From positions 20,275-84,274 of the forward strand of contig JBLIIE010000003.1 in assembly GCA_047634635.1 (NCBI GenBank): a stretch of 64,000 nucleotides of DNA, read 5' to 3'. The stretch's first letter is position 1. Each line of letters begins with the position of its first letter. The position numbers and the translations under genes are program-made. Below are positions 45,868 through 54,928 of the stretch, in pieces. The notes below the pieces were generated by a model. That model did not search any database. It saw only the letters and a program-made list of their open reading frames with translations, and was not told the origin of the DNA. This stretch comes from Granulosicoccus sp047634635. GTDB taxonomy: Bacteria > Pseudomonadota > Gammaproteobacteria > Granulosicoccales > Granulosicoccaceae.

Positions 45868-47234
45868 GTAATCAATCGAAGTGGATGGAACAACTTCCAA
45901 ATGCTTTCCATACTTGGCTTAATGGTCGACGAGTTGATGACGTAGAATGTGTCATTGCAGACATTGCAGGCACAGCACGCGGCAAAGCCATGCCGGCACG
46001 CAAATTTGCGAAAGCAGATGCCATGTATTTACCCACGTCCATTTTCTATCAAACCATAACAGGTGAATACGTCGATCTGGACGACATGGAAGATCAATGG
46101 ACAGAATCTGATCTAATCCTCACTCCCGACTACTCAGCTGCTACTGCAGTTCCGTGGTCCGATGACGTGACTCTGCAAGTTGTACACGACATAACGCATC
46201 AGGACGGAAGTCCTGTTGGCATGGCGCCAAGAAACGTATTAAAGCGCGTTGTCGATCTTTACCATGCCAGCGGGTGGCAACCCGTAGTTGCACCAGAGTT
46301 GGAATTTTATCTAACCAAGCCAAACATCGATCCAAACCTGCCGATAGAACCGCCTATTGGACGCACAGGTCGGCAGGGTATAGCAAAGCAGGCATATTCC
46401 ATGAGCGCTGTGGAAGAATATGGACCTGTCATTGATGACATCTACGACTTTGCTGAAGCTCAAGGGTTTGAAATAGACACGATCATTCAAGAAGGCGGTG
46501 CCGGACAGATTGAAATCAATTTGCAGCACGGCGACCCAGTGCATTTAGCGGATCAAGTATTCTTCTACAAAAGACTAATACGTGAGGCAGCACTACGAAA
46601 CAAATGTTTTGCCACCTTCATGGCAAAGCCAATGGAAGAACAACCCGGCAGTGCCATGCATATCCATCAAAGCGTTATTCGCACCTCTGATGGTCGCAAC
46701 CTGTTCAATACTGAAGACGATAAACCCACTGATTTGTTTTACGGCTTTATTGCTGGCCAACAAACGCTGATTCCAGATATTCTTTGCATACTGGCTCCCT
46801 ACGTAAACTCCTACAGACGTTTTCGGCGTGATGACTCCGCTCCCATTAATCTTGAGTGGGGCTTTGATAATCGTACAACAGGCATACGTGTACCCTTGTC
46901 CAGCCCTGAAAGTCGACGCGTAGAAAATCGTGTTGTCGGTATGGATTGCAACCCTTACCTTGCCATCGCGGCAAGCCTTGCTTGCGGGTTGATCGGCATG
47001 AAAAACAAAATGCAACCAAGGGATGCCGTTACCAGTGACGCTTATTCACTACCTCATGATCTTCCGATAGATCTAAGCAGAGCGCTCGATTTATTCAACG
47101 ACAGCCCTAATATCACTGACGTCTTAGGCAAAGATTTCTGCACCCTGTATAGCGCCATTAAACGACAGGAGTCTGATGCGTTCTTACAGGTTATAAGCCC
47201 TTGGGAACGAGAACATTTACTGCTGAACGTCTAG
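45864..47234 (+). CDS. Glutamine synthetase-like gamma-glutamyl-amine ligase (PuuA-like)
   Basis: A 456-residue member of the glutamine synthetase superfamily. It carries VVAPELEFYL, EGGAGQIEINLQHGDPV, TFMAKPMEEQPGSAMHIHQS and RTTGIRVPLSSPESRRVENRV in the expected order. The length and motif spelling are those of PuuA/GlnT-type ligases, which add glutamate to putrescine or another amine with ATP, rather than of the housekeeping GlnA. The adenylylation Tyr loop of GlnA is not evident. It is cytoplasmic, and its neighbours are two PuuB-like oxidases and an amidotransferase. Confidence 0.89.
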   Translation: MSNQSKWMEQLPNAFHTWLNGRRVDDVECVIADIAGTARGKAMPARKFAKADAMYLPTSIFYQTITGEYVDLDDMEDQWTESDLILTPDYSAATAVPWSDDVTLQVVHDITHQDGSPVGMAPRNVLKRVVDLYHASGWQPVVAPELEFYLTKPNIDPNLPIEPPIGRTGRQGIAKQAYSMSAVEEYGPVIDDIYDFAEAQGFEIDTIIQEGGAGQIEINLQHGDPVHLADQVFFYKRLIREAALRNKCFATFMAKPMEEQPGSAMHIHQSVIRTSDGRNLFNTEDDKPTDLFYGFIAGQQTLIPDILCILAPYVNSYRRFRRDDSAPINLEWGFDNRTTGIRVPLSSPESRRVENRVVGMDCNPYLAIAASLACGLIGMKNKMQPRDAVTSDAYSLPHDLPIDLSRALDLFNDSPNITDVLGKDFCTLYSAIKRQESDAFLQVISPWEREHLLLNV

Positions 47235-47252
47235 AGTGATTTTACTGCAAGT

Positions 47253-48557
47253 ATGAAGCTACTTCACGCGAATGACCATCTGGGAAAACACGCACCTTCG
47301 TGGTACAAAGCCACTTGCCCGATAGAGGACCGCACCACACTTAGCCGCAACGCTACTTTTGATGTATGCGTGATTGGTGCTGGTTTCACCGGTCTATCCA
47401 CAGCCTTACATCTCGCTGAGAATAGACGCTCAGTTGCTGTTCTGGATGCTCATCGAGTGGGCTGGGGCGCCTCAGGACGCAATGGTGGGCAACTTGGCAC
47501 GGGCTTCAATCAGGATCAAATTGAGTTGACGGCACTTTTAGGTGAACACCGTGCTCACCAATTATGGAAAATAGCTGAAGATGCCAAAGCGTTAATACAC
47601 ACACGCTGCAAGCAATACGATATCAATATTGACTATGAGCCTGGCATAGTCACGGCTTTGCACAAACCCAGGTTCGTTCGCCCAGCCCATGAGTACTGTG
47701 AATATTTAGCGACTAATTATCAGTACCATGAATTGCAGCCACTGACAAAACAGACGATTCGACATCGCATTGCTAGTGACGACTATTTCGGTGGAGCCGT
47801 CGATCATGGCGCAGGCCACATACACCCTTTGAAACTAGCAAGTGGGTTAGCAAACGCTTGCGAAAAAAACGGTGCCATTATCCACGAAAGAAGCGAAGTT
47901 ATCCGTATAGATACACTTCCACGTGCCGGTGGCTATCGGGTTGTAACAACGCAAGGTAGCGTTGTATGTGAAAAAATTGTTATCGCGACCAATGGCTACA
48001 TAGACAATCTAAAACCAGTAGTTAACCGATGGATCATGCCCATCAATAATTTTATTGTAGTCACTGAACCATTGGGATCCCTGGCGGATGAGATTTTACC
48101 GTGTAACGATGCTGTTGCAGATTCGCGATTTGTTGTTAACTATTATCGCCGCGTAGATGGCGATCGATTGTTATTCGGTGGAGGGGAAAACTACTCCTAC
48201 CGCTTCCCTAAATCAATAAACAAGATAGTGCAGAGAGCCATGCTGGGTGTATACCCACAACTAAACAACGTTGCAATCGACTATGCTTGGGGTGGCACAC
48301 TTGCAATAACACGCAGTAGGCTGCCATATACCTGTCAATTCGCCGACGGCATTTATGCCGCAGGAGGATTTTCTGGACATGGAGTCGCACTTGCAGGACT
48401 CTATGGTCAAGTTATTGCCGAGCATATTTGCGAACACTCAGATAGATTCAATTTACTCAGCGGACTTCCAGGAAAGCCTTTTCCAGGAGGTCGATCGGCC
48501 AGACCGGCACTGCTTGCTTTAGCCATGACTGGATACTCGTGGATCGATAGAATCTGA
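47253..48557 (+). CDS. FAD-dependent amine oxidase (PuuB-like), second copy
   Basis: A 434-residue flavoenzyme similar in plan to the one at 43.8 kb: CVIGAGFTGLSTALHLAEN, GWGASGRNGGQLGTGFNQ, DHGAGHIHPLKLASG, NYYRRVDGDRLLFGGGENYS and FSGHGVALAGLYGQVIAEH. Side by side the two differ in many residues outside motifs, so they are an old duplication, perhaps specialised for different polyamines. It starts 18 bases after the ligase gene, in the same operon. Confidence 0.88.
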   Translation: MKLLHANDHLGKHAPSWYKATCPIEDRTTLSRNATFDVCVIGAGFTGLSTALHLAENRRSVAVLDAHRVGWGASGRNGGQLGTGFNQDQIELTALLGEHRAHQLWKIAEDAKALIHTRCKQYDINIDYEPGIVTALHKPRFVRPAHEYCEYLATNYQYHELQPLTKQTIRHRIASDDYFGGAVDHGAGHIHPLKLASGLANACEKNGAIIHERSEVIRIDTLPRAGGYRVVTTQGSVVCEKIVIATNGYIDNLKPVVNRWIMPINNFIVVTEPLGSLADEILPCNDAVADSRFVVNYYRRVDGDRLLFGGGENYSYRFPKSINKIVQRAMLGVYPQLNNVAIDYAWGGTLAITRSRLPYTCQFADGIYAAGGFSGHGVALAGLYGQVIAEHICEHSDRFNLLSGLPGKPFPGGRSARPALLALAMTGYSWIDRI

Positions 48558-48720
48558 TCTTCGATTGTAAATAACTGTTACGTACCCGCTAGATCTGGTT
48601 GAAATGGCAGGTAATTACACGGTTTTGGTACTAATTCCCTAAGAATTTGTGATAACTGACACCATAATCGCCCAACTAACCGTTAAAATGGTTGCTAGTT
48701 GTACTCTTAGGGAAAAGCCA

Positions 48721-49206
48721 GTGATTGACAAATCAGATCTATTCATTCTAGTGGTATCAGCGTCACTACTTGCAGTGGGGATCTATCGCTGGCAAGACAA
48801 TATTTCTTTAATGTCTGCCAATGCTCAACAGGGTCAGGTCCAGCGGGTTGTTCCAAAAAGCAACGCAGCAGTACTCAGCGCAATCTCCTCCTCCAGTGCG
48901 ATAACTCAGACCACTATTTCCGCAGTGACTAGCCTGCAAACTAGTACACCAGTCACAATCAGCAGCCCAACACCAGTTAGCAGTATTGTTGTCAGTAGCG
49001 ATTCCACCGCCACCTCAGTTATCTTGAATAACACTGAAAACAATCGACCACTCTATGGCAGCTACATTGTCGTTTCTGGTGACTACCTGTCCAGGATCGC
49101 GCAGCAATACGGAACCACGGTTCAAACACTCCAAGATATAAACAATATCGATGGAACTTTGATCGAGGTCGGCCAGAAACTTCAGTTTCCATTACCTGCA
49201 AATTAA
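48721..49206 (+). CDS. Membrane-anchored LysM protein
   Basis: A 161-residue protein. The GTG at 48721 is the best start, because AGGGA lies 8 bases before it and the product then begins MIDKSDLFILVVSASLLAVGIY, one membrane helix with a short cytoplasmic start. Earlier in-frame starts (48649, 48688) lack this. A Ser/Thr/Val-rich low-complexity spacer covers residues 45-110. A single LysM domain ends the protein (YIVVSGDYLSRIAQQYGTT through GQKLQFPLP), expected to bind peptidoglycan in the periplasm. It has no catalytic domain, so it probably acts as a cell-wall tether or adaptor. Confidence 0.78.
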   Translation: MIDKSDLFILVVSASLLAVGIYRWQDNISLMSANAQQGQVQRVVPKSNAAVLSAISSSSAITQTTISAVTSLQTSTPVTISSPTPVSSIVVSSDSTATSVILNNTENNRPLYGSYIVVSGDYLSRIAQQYGTTVQTLQDINNIDGTLIEVGQKLQFPLPAN

Positions 49207-49279
49207 CTGGTTTCTTTTGTCTTTTAATTAACGGCGTTTTCTATACGAAATTTGTCGACAACTCCTAAGCGTGACTCGT

Positions 49280-50029
49280 ATGCATGCAGTATTTGGTGAA
49301 TTATTTAGTGGTAAAACTGTAGTAATTACAGGTGCTGGAAACGGTATTGGTAAAGCGACTGCCCACGCCTTTAACGATGCTGGAGCCAAAGTCATTGCCC
49401 ATCTCGGAAGAAACGCTTCTTATGCAGACGAGCTTCCTAAAAAAGTGACGGGATGGACTGGCGATTTCACACAGCCAGTACAACAACAAGCTTTTATCGA
49501 CTTTGTAAAATCCACAACCTCCCAGGTTGATGTACTAATCAACAACGCTGGAACCATGCTCGGTCGATTCCCTGCAGATACCTTAACCGATGCTCAATAC
49601 GACGCTATCGTTGAATTGAACCAGCACTCAGTCGTAAGAATTACACGCGGTTTGCTACCGCTGCTAAGAGAATCAACCACCGCTGCCATTGTCAATACAG
49701 TTTCAATTTCAGCATCTACGGGCGGAAGCCCGGGCTCATCAATATACTCAGCCACCAAGGCTTTTGTCAGCACCTATTCACGAGGTCTGGCACGAGAGCT
49801 AGCACCCGATGGTATTCGTGTAAACGCAGTCTCCCCGGGAGTCATCGACACAAACTTTCACTCTCGCTACTCGAGCACGGAAAAACTAGAGGCAACCCGA
49901 CGGCAAATTCCCTTACAGAGACTAGGAACACCTGAAGATTGTGCCCCCACTTTCCTGTTTCTCTCTGCAACTGAATTGTCCGGCTACATCACAGGTCAGG
50001 TAATTGAAATTAATGGCGGGCAGCGTTAA
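49280..50029 (+). CDS. SDR family oxidoreductase (FabG-like)
   Basis: A 249-residue classical SDR. TGAGNGIG follows VVIT near residue 18, NNAG is in LINNAGTML near 89, the catalytic Ser is in NTVSISAS, YSATK carries Tyr and Lys near 156, and the ending GYITGQVIEINGGQR is typical of FabG-like enzymes. The ATG at 49280 is preferred over an in-frame GTG at 49271. Neither has a clear ribosome binding site. Substrate unknown. Confidence 0.87.
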   Translation: MHAVFGELFSGKTVVITGAGNGIGKATAHAFNDAGAKVIAHLGRNASYADELPKKVTGWTGDFTQPVQQQAFIDFVKSTTSQVDVLINNAGTMLGRFPADTLTDAQYDAIVELNQHSVVRITRGLLPLLRESTTAAIVNTVSISASTGGSPGSSIYSATKAFVSTYSRGLARELAPDGIRVNAVSPGVIDTNFHSRYSSTEKLEATRRQIPLQRLGTPEDCAPTFLFLSATELSGYITGQVIEINGGQR

Positions 50030-50046
50030 AAAACAGGTAGTCAACA

Positions 50047-50067
50047 CTGCTTCGAATAATGAAGCGG
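50047..50067. terminator. Hairpin between convergent SDR and MFS genes
   Basis: CTGCTTC (50047-50053) pairs with GAAGCGG (50061-50067), 7 bp including one G-T pair, with a 7-base loop. It lies between two converging stops (50029 and 50109), where a shared terminator is expected. No T-run follows directly on either strand, and a run of six T on the minus strand comes about 13 bases later. The assignment is weak. Confidence 0.3.
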
Positions 50068-50108
50068 TTCATTAGCCACCCTGGTGATTCGGTGAGCCAC
50101 AAGCGCTT

Positions 50109-51320
50109 CTAATGCATATTTTTTAAAACAATAATTTCCTGGCGGATACAACACAACAGGCCTATCAGGGCGACAACCCCTGAGAATGTGATTAACACAA
50201 ACAGCCAGTAATCACCGCTAGGTAGTATTAATCCGGCAACCAACGACAACGCAACACCAAAAGCAGTTTGGGCACTACCCGCCAACCCTGAAGCTGATGC
50301 AGCCAGTGACGGTCTAAAGCTCATGGCCAGAGTAATCATGCTTGGTAGCGACATGCCATTACTATAGGCAAGTATCAGCATGGGCAGAAACAAAGCCACT
50401 GGATGATCAAGCGGAAGCAGTATCCAGAACAAACCAATACCAAAAACATAGGGCAACAGACCTAATAAAATCATGCGCTGTACTCCCAGTCTTTCTGATA
50501 AGCGACCAGCCGTGAAATTTCCTGACAAGTACCCAACAGCCACCATGGAGAACCAGGCACCGTAAGACGATGCACTCATACCTCTACTCTCAATGGCAAC
50601 ATAGGGCGCCCCTGAAAGAAACGAATAATAAACACCCACGGCCCCAGCTTGCATCAAAGTGCAGGCTAGAAACCGGCGATCTTTCAGTAAAACTATTGAT
50701 GACTGAAAAAATGACCATCTACTTTCACGATTCTCGACAGATGCCAGAGGTAATTTCGATGCCAGGGTTTCATATTGGTACTTGTAAGCCGCAACAAAGA
50801 GCAGGCAACCGAGTATGGCAAACCCACTGTACATATAGCGCCAGTTGAGCGTGTCCGTAATCCACCCACCAAGAGCTGGGCCAAATAACGGCGCAACCAT
50901 CATTGCGGTGGTCATATAACCAATCATGCTAGCAGCCTTGCCGGCACTGTATATATCTCTGACGATGGTTCTTGGCAGAAAGACACACGCAGCTACCCCA
51001 ATACCCTGAACAAAACGCCCAAAAAGCAAAATTTCAATAGAGCTTGCAAAATAACAAATGACACTACCGATGACAAATATCAGCAGATTAATAAGCATGA
51101 TCGGACGTCGACCATGCTGATCAGCAAGTGGCCCCATAACCAATTGCGACACCAGATTGGCAAATAGAAATACGGTTAAAACCAACTGTGCTGTTTCGTA
51201 TTGTGTCGATAGCTCTACCATGACAACACCCGTTGCTGGTAGTACCCCATTCAATGCCATCGGACCTATGGCGGAGATGGCAATCAACAAGAGCAGTAAG
51301 GGTGCACCCAGTTTATTCAC
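50109..51320 (-). CDS. Bcr/CflA family MFS multidrug transporter
   Basis: A 403-residue MFS carrier with twelve predicted helices. LVSQLVMGPLADQHGRRPIMLINLL is the motif-A loop between helices 2 and 3. GRFVQGIGVAACVFLPRTIVRDIY is the helix-4 region characteristic of Bcr/CflA exporters, and FGPALGGWI is motif C of proton antiporters. The start is GTG with AAGG 5 bases upstream. It is the last gene of a minus-strand operon after a BenE-type transporter and a CoA-ester lyase. Confidence 0.89.
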   Translation of the reverse strand: MNKLGAPLLLLLIAISAIGPMALNGVLPATGVVMVELSTQYETAQLVLTVFLFANLVSQLVMGPLADQHGRRPIMLINLLIFVIGSVICYFASSIEILLFGRFVQGIGVAACVFLPRTIVRDIYSAGKAASMIGYMTTAMMVAPLFGPALGGWITDTLNWRYMYSGFAILGCLLFVAAYKYQYETLASKLPLASVENRESRWSFFQSSIVLLKDRRFLACTLMQAGAVGVYYSFLSGAPYVAIESRGMSASSYGAWFSMVAVGYLSGNFTAGRLSERLGVQRMILLGLLPYVFGIGLFWILLPLDHPVALFLPMLILAYSNGMSLPSMITLAMSFRPSLAASASGLAGSAQTAFGVALSLVAGLILPSGDYWLFVLITFSGVVALIGLLCCIRQEIIVLKNMH

Positions 51321-51336
51321 ACTAACCTTCTTGTTG

Positions 51337-52224
51337 TTATCGGTAGCTTAGTCGCTCAACACGCGCGAGCAATTGCGTAGCCATAGCTAAATGTAGTCGT
51401 TCGATCATTCTACCGTTAATCTGCAATACACCAGCTCCAGCATTCTCAGGTTGAGCAAACGCATCAACCACGGCCTGCGCCTCAAGAATGTCAGTTTTAG
51501 CTGGACTAAACACCTCATTGGCGATGGGTACCTGCAAAGGATGTATCAACGTCTTCCCGGTCATTCCCATGGCAACACCTTGTTCACACTCACGCTGGAA
51601 TCCTGAAACATCAGTAAAGTTGTTATAAACACCATCGAACAAGGCGAGTGAATTCGCATGAGCCACAGCGACTAATTGCATTAACCAAGGGACAAGATAA
51701 GTTCGATCTGAGGTGACCGACATATTTGATGCTCTGGCCATATCGTTGTTTCCAATGAGCAATGCACTCAGACCACAGTCGGAGCAATTTGCGATTTCCT
51801 GTGCATTAAGAATTGCGCGAGGTGACTCCATCATTGCCCAAATTTCGACACTCTCTAATCCTGCAAGCCGACTTAGCCGTTCGCGGATCTGAAGCACGTC
51901 ACGAGCAGTTTCTACTTTTGGCAACACAATAACATCGGGGCGAGCGTCAACAGCTGCAAGAATATCGTCGTTATGCCATCGGGTATCAGAGGCATTAATT
52001 CTTAGTGCTCTAATTCGATATCCATAATCATTCTCTGAGATGGCAGCAATTGCCTGACTACGGGCCCGCGTCTTTTGCTCAGGTCCAACGGAATCTTCCA
52101 GATCCAGAATGATGGCGTCAGCAGGAAGGCTTGGACCTTTTTGCAGGACTCTTTGATTACTCGCAGGCATATACAACGCTGAACGACAGTTTCGGGTAGA
52201 GGTTCTTATTTCTGTCTCAATCAT
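51337..52224 (-). CDS. HpcH/HpaI (CitE-like) CoA-ester lyase
   Basis: A 295-residue TIM-barrel lyase of the CitE/malyl-CoA lyase group. Signatures are RSALYMPASNQRVLQKG near the N-terminus, DAIILDLEDSVGP (metal and substrate site), ALRINASDTRWHNDD, VEIWAMMESPRAILN with the metal-binding Glu, and GKTLIHPLQV near residue 225. Family members cleave or form bonds in citramalyl-, malyl- or methylmalyl-CoA. It overlaps the BenE gene by 4 bases (ATGA), so transport and cleavage of one compound may be linked. Confidence 0.87.
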   Translation of the reverse strand: MIETEIRTSTRNCRSALYMPASNQRVLQKGPSLPADAIILDLEDSVGPEQKTRARSQAIAAISENDYGYRIRALRINASDTRWHNDDILAAVDARPDVIVLPKVETARDVLQIRERLSRLAGLESVEIWAMMESPRAILNAQEIANCSDCGLSALLIGNNDMARASNMSVTSDRTYLVPWLMQLVAVAHANSLALFDGVYNNFTDVSGFQRECEQGVAMGMTGKTLIHPLQVPIANEVFSPAKTDILEAQAVVDAFAQPENAGAGVLQINGRMIERLHLAMATQLLARVERLSYR

Positions 52225-53489
52225 TGAATAGTCTTCTTTTTACGAGTTAAAAAATACATAAGACAACCGACTAACAATCCCCAAAAGGCCCCACCGATCC
52301 CCATAAACGCGAGTCCAGAGCCGGCAAATAAAAAGGTAATTGCCGCTGCTTCGTGGTTATTGACGTCAGACAGTGCAGCGTAAACAGCAGCAGAAAACGA
52401 ACCCAACAATGCAAGTCCGGCAATTGCTTCAATAAGAATACTCGGCACCAGTGTTATCAACAATACTGCAACACCAGCGATAGCCCCCAAGACCAGATAA
52501 ACCATACCAGCTACTATTGCAGACCAATATCGACGATTTCTTTCCTTATGAGCTTCAGGGCTACACATCATTGCAGCTGTTATAGCTGCCAGATTAATCC
52601 CATGTGCTCCGAACGGTGCTGCTAATAGTGCAAAGACTCCAGTGTTCATAATTAAAGGGCTCGCTTTGGGCTCATATCCTGCGGCTCTCAACACGGCAAT
52701 ACCAGGAACATTCTGCGACGCCATGGTAACGACAAATAAGGGGATACCGATACTGATCAATGCCTGTGCTTCAAAAACCGGCATTATCCAGATAATCTGT
52801 GGAATGATGCTCTCCTGTAACTGTTGCGCAAACTCATCTGGAATACCTATCCACCAAATAACGATCGGTACTAAAACAAGGAGTGCTGCGGGAACCGCCA
52901 AGTATCGATTGATGCGACCCACTAGCCACCAAGTCAACAACAAAGGAGTTGCCAACCAGGCATCTGCTGCCAGGGCGTGAATCGGCGCCATACACAAACT
53001 TAAAAGCACACCAGCTAGCATCGCATTAGCAAGACTTGTAGGTATAGCCTCTATGAGTCTTCCCAGTGGTCGGAACCATCCAGCGATGACAAGCAACAGC
53101 GCACTAAAAATAAATGCACCCACTGCCTCGTTAAAACTTGAGAGGGTTTCGGCTGAACTGACCAGCAGCGCCGCGCCAGGCGTTGACCAGGCCACACCTA
53201 TAGGCATACGATATCGAACTGCGAGAATAATGCCAGAAATGCCCATTCCAATACTCAGCGCCACAAGACCTGAGGTTGCCTGTTCTGCACTGGCCCCAGC
53301 AGCGTTAAGCCCTTGCAAGATGATGGCAAACGAGCTGGTAAACCCCACAATGGCTGAAAGGATTCCCATGCCCACAGCCTGCCGCGATAAATCTTTCAAT
53401 CGTGGCCCTAATGGATTTGATTTAGCTGTGTCAGAAATAGGTTTGGTCACAATAATCAGTAGTAGTAGATTCCGTGAGGGCAACAACAT
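52221..53489 (-). CDS. BenE family transporter
   Basis: A 422-residue membrane protein of the BenE group, which imports benzoate-like acids with protons. About twelve hydrophobic helices are present. Recognisable stretches are AVGMGILSAIVGFTSSFAIILQGLNAAGAS at the start, RMPIGVAWSTPGAALL, LANAMLAGVLLSLCM, TMASQNVPGIAVLRAAGY and PFGAHGINLAAITAAMMCSPEAH. The start is uncertain: ATG at 53489 gives an extra hydrophobic leader, whereas a GTG at 53450 would begin MTKPISDTAK, closer to the expected N-terminus. Divergent from purD. Confidence 0.88.
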   Translation of the reverse strand: MLLPSRNLLLLIIVTKPISDTAKSNPLGPRLKDLSRQAVGMGILSAIVGFTSSFAIILQGLNAAGASAEQATSGLVALSIGMGISGIILAVRYRMPIGVAWSTPGAALLVSSAETLSSFNEAVGAFIFSALLLVIAGWFRPLGRLIEAIPTSLANAMLAGVLLSLCMAPIHALAADAWLATPLLLTWWLVGRINRYLAVPAALLVLVPIVIWWIGIPDEFAQQLQESIIPQIIWIMPVFEAQALISIGIPLFVVTMASQNVPGIAVLRAAGYEPKASPLIMNTGVFALLAAPFGAHGINLAAITAAMMCSPEAHKERNRRYWSAIVAGMVYLVLGAIAGVAVLLITLVPSILIEAIAGLALLGSFSAAVYAALSDVNNHEAAAITFLFAGSGLAFMGIGGAFWGLLVGCLMYFLTRKKKTIQ

Positions 53490-53542
53490 GGTGAGTGCAG
53501 TCCGGTCGATGTAGAATAGCGCTTTTACACAATCAACTGACT

Positions 53543-54817
53543 ATGCATCTGTTATTGATCGGCAGTGGTGGACGTGAACATGCGATGGCATGGAAACTGG
53601 CCCAATCGGAGACTGTGACTCGTATTAGCGTCGCACCTGGAAACCCTGGATTGCAGCAGGAATCGAAGATCGAATCTGTTGCAATTGACCCAGGCGACAT
53701 AAAAGGCTTACTTCAGTTCGCGCAAGATCAAAAGGTACATCTAACAATAGTCGGTCCCGAAGCCCCTCTGGTTGCGGGTGTCGTCGATACGTTCACAAAT
53801 GCGGGTCTCCGAATTTTCGGGCCCAAACAAGCCCCTGCCCAACTCGAGGGTAGTAAAGCCTTCGCTAAGGATTTCATGGCGCGGCACAAGATTCCGACAT
53901 CTTCCTATGGAACGTTCAACAAGGCAGCACCCGCTATCGCCTTCATCAAAGAACGTGGCGCCCCCATTGTTATAAAAGCTGATGGACTAGCTGCAGGCAA
54001 GGGCGTTGTGGTGGCACAAACTATTAAAGAGGCCTGTAACGCTGTCGAATCGATGCTGGCTGGACAATTCGGTGATGCTTCTGCCAATGTGGTCGTCGAA
54101 GAATTTTTAGAAGGTGAAGAGGCCAGTTTTATAGCCGTAGTTTCGGGACGCGATTGCATACCGCTCGCCAGTAGCCAGGATCACAAGGCACGAAATGAAG
54201 GTGATAAAGGTCCAAATACGGGAGGAATGGGCGCCTACTCCCCTGCCCCTGTCGTTACCAGGGCGGTTCACCAACATGTTGTTGATGACATCCTGCAACC
54301 TACTGTTGATGCTCTGGCAGATGATGGTATGCCATTCACTGGTTTTCTCTATGTCGGTCTTATGATCAACACAGAAGGAAAAGCAAGCGTCGTAGAATAC
54401 AACGTAAGGTTAGGGGATCCTGAAACTCAACCGTTGATGATGCGCATGAGTAGCGATCTGTTAAGCCTGCTGGATCACGCAGTAGATAAGACTCTGCCCT
54501 CTGCAAACGTAGAATGGCACCCGGGTAGTGCTATTGGCATTGTGGTTGCCGCAGGTGAATACCCCGCTGGCAGTAGTTCCGGGAAAACCATTACAGGAAT
54601 AGGCAACGCCGAATCTACCGGCTGCAAGGTATTCCACGCAGGTACTCGCATAAATGGAGATCAACTAGTCACAGCCGGAGGCCGAGTACTTTGCGTTACC
54701 GCAATGGGTGATACCTTGGCAAATGCAAAAACACTTGCCGAAACCGGGGCTCAATGTATTGATTGGGAAGGTTGTCGGTACCGATCAGATATCGGTTACA
54801 GAGCCATCAATCGTTAG
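53543..54817 (+). CDS. purD: Phosphoribosylamine-glycine ligase
   Basis: A 424-residue ATP-grasp ligase, second step of de novo purine synthesis (phosphoribosylamine plus glycine plus ATP). It begins MHLLLIGSGGREHAMAWKL at 53543. The upstream in-frame extension to 53495 is not conserved. Further motifs are GPEAPLVAGV, FAKDFMARHKIPT, IKADGLAAGKGVVVA, SSQDHKARNEGDKGPNTGGMGAYSPAPV and EYNVRLGDPETQPLM with metal-binding residues. Length equals E. coli PurD (429). It is monocistronic here. Confidence 0.96.
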   Translation: MHLLLIGSGGREHAMAWKLAQSETVTRISVAPGNPGLQQESKIESVAIDPGDIKGLLQFAQDQKVHLTIVGPEAPLVAGVVDTFTNAGLRIFGPKQAPAQLEGSKAFAKDFMARHKIPTSSYGTFNKAAPAIAFIKERGAPIVIKADGLAAGKGVVVAQTIKEACNAVESMLAGQFGDASANVVVEEFLEGEEASFIAVVSGRDCIPLASSQDHKARNEGDKGPNTGGMGAYSPAPVVTRAVHQHVVDDILQPTVDALADDGMPFTGFLYVGLMINTEGKASVVEYNVRLGDPETQPLMMRMSSDLLSLLDHAVDKTLPSANVEWHPGSAIGIVVAAGEYPAGSSSGKTITGIGNAESTGCKVFHAGTRINGDQLVTAGGRVLCVTAMGDTLANAKTLAETGAQCIDWEGCRYRSDIGYRAINR

Positions 54818-54889
54818 CTCTGTCTAGCGAGAATGTCTCCACAGTGTAAGGGCAACGCCAAACGCGCGCAGCGATTAGTGTGTAAACGT

Positions 54890-54928
54890 GCAGCGCGGGC
54901 GCAGCGCGGGTGCAGCGCGGGCGCAGCC
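54890..54928 (+). repeat. Short tandem repeat, 11-bp unit, between purD and rho
   Basis: Three consecutive copies of GCAGCGCGGGY occupy 54890-54900, 54901-54911 and 54912-54922 (last base C, T, C), followed by a partial GCAGCC that runs into the rho stop codon. The block is much richer in G+C than its surroundings and lies between converging stops. It could vary in copy number by slippage. No standard terminator is visible in this gap. Confidence 0.75.
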
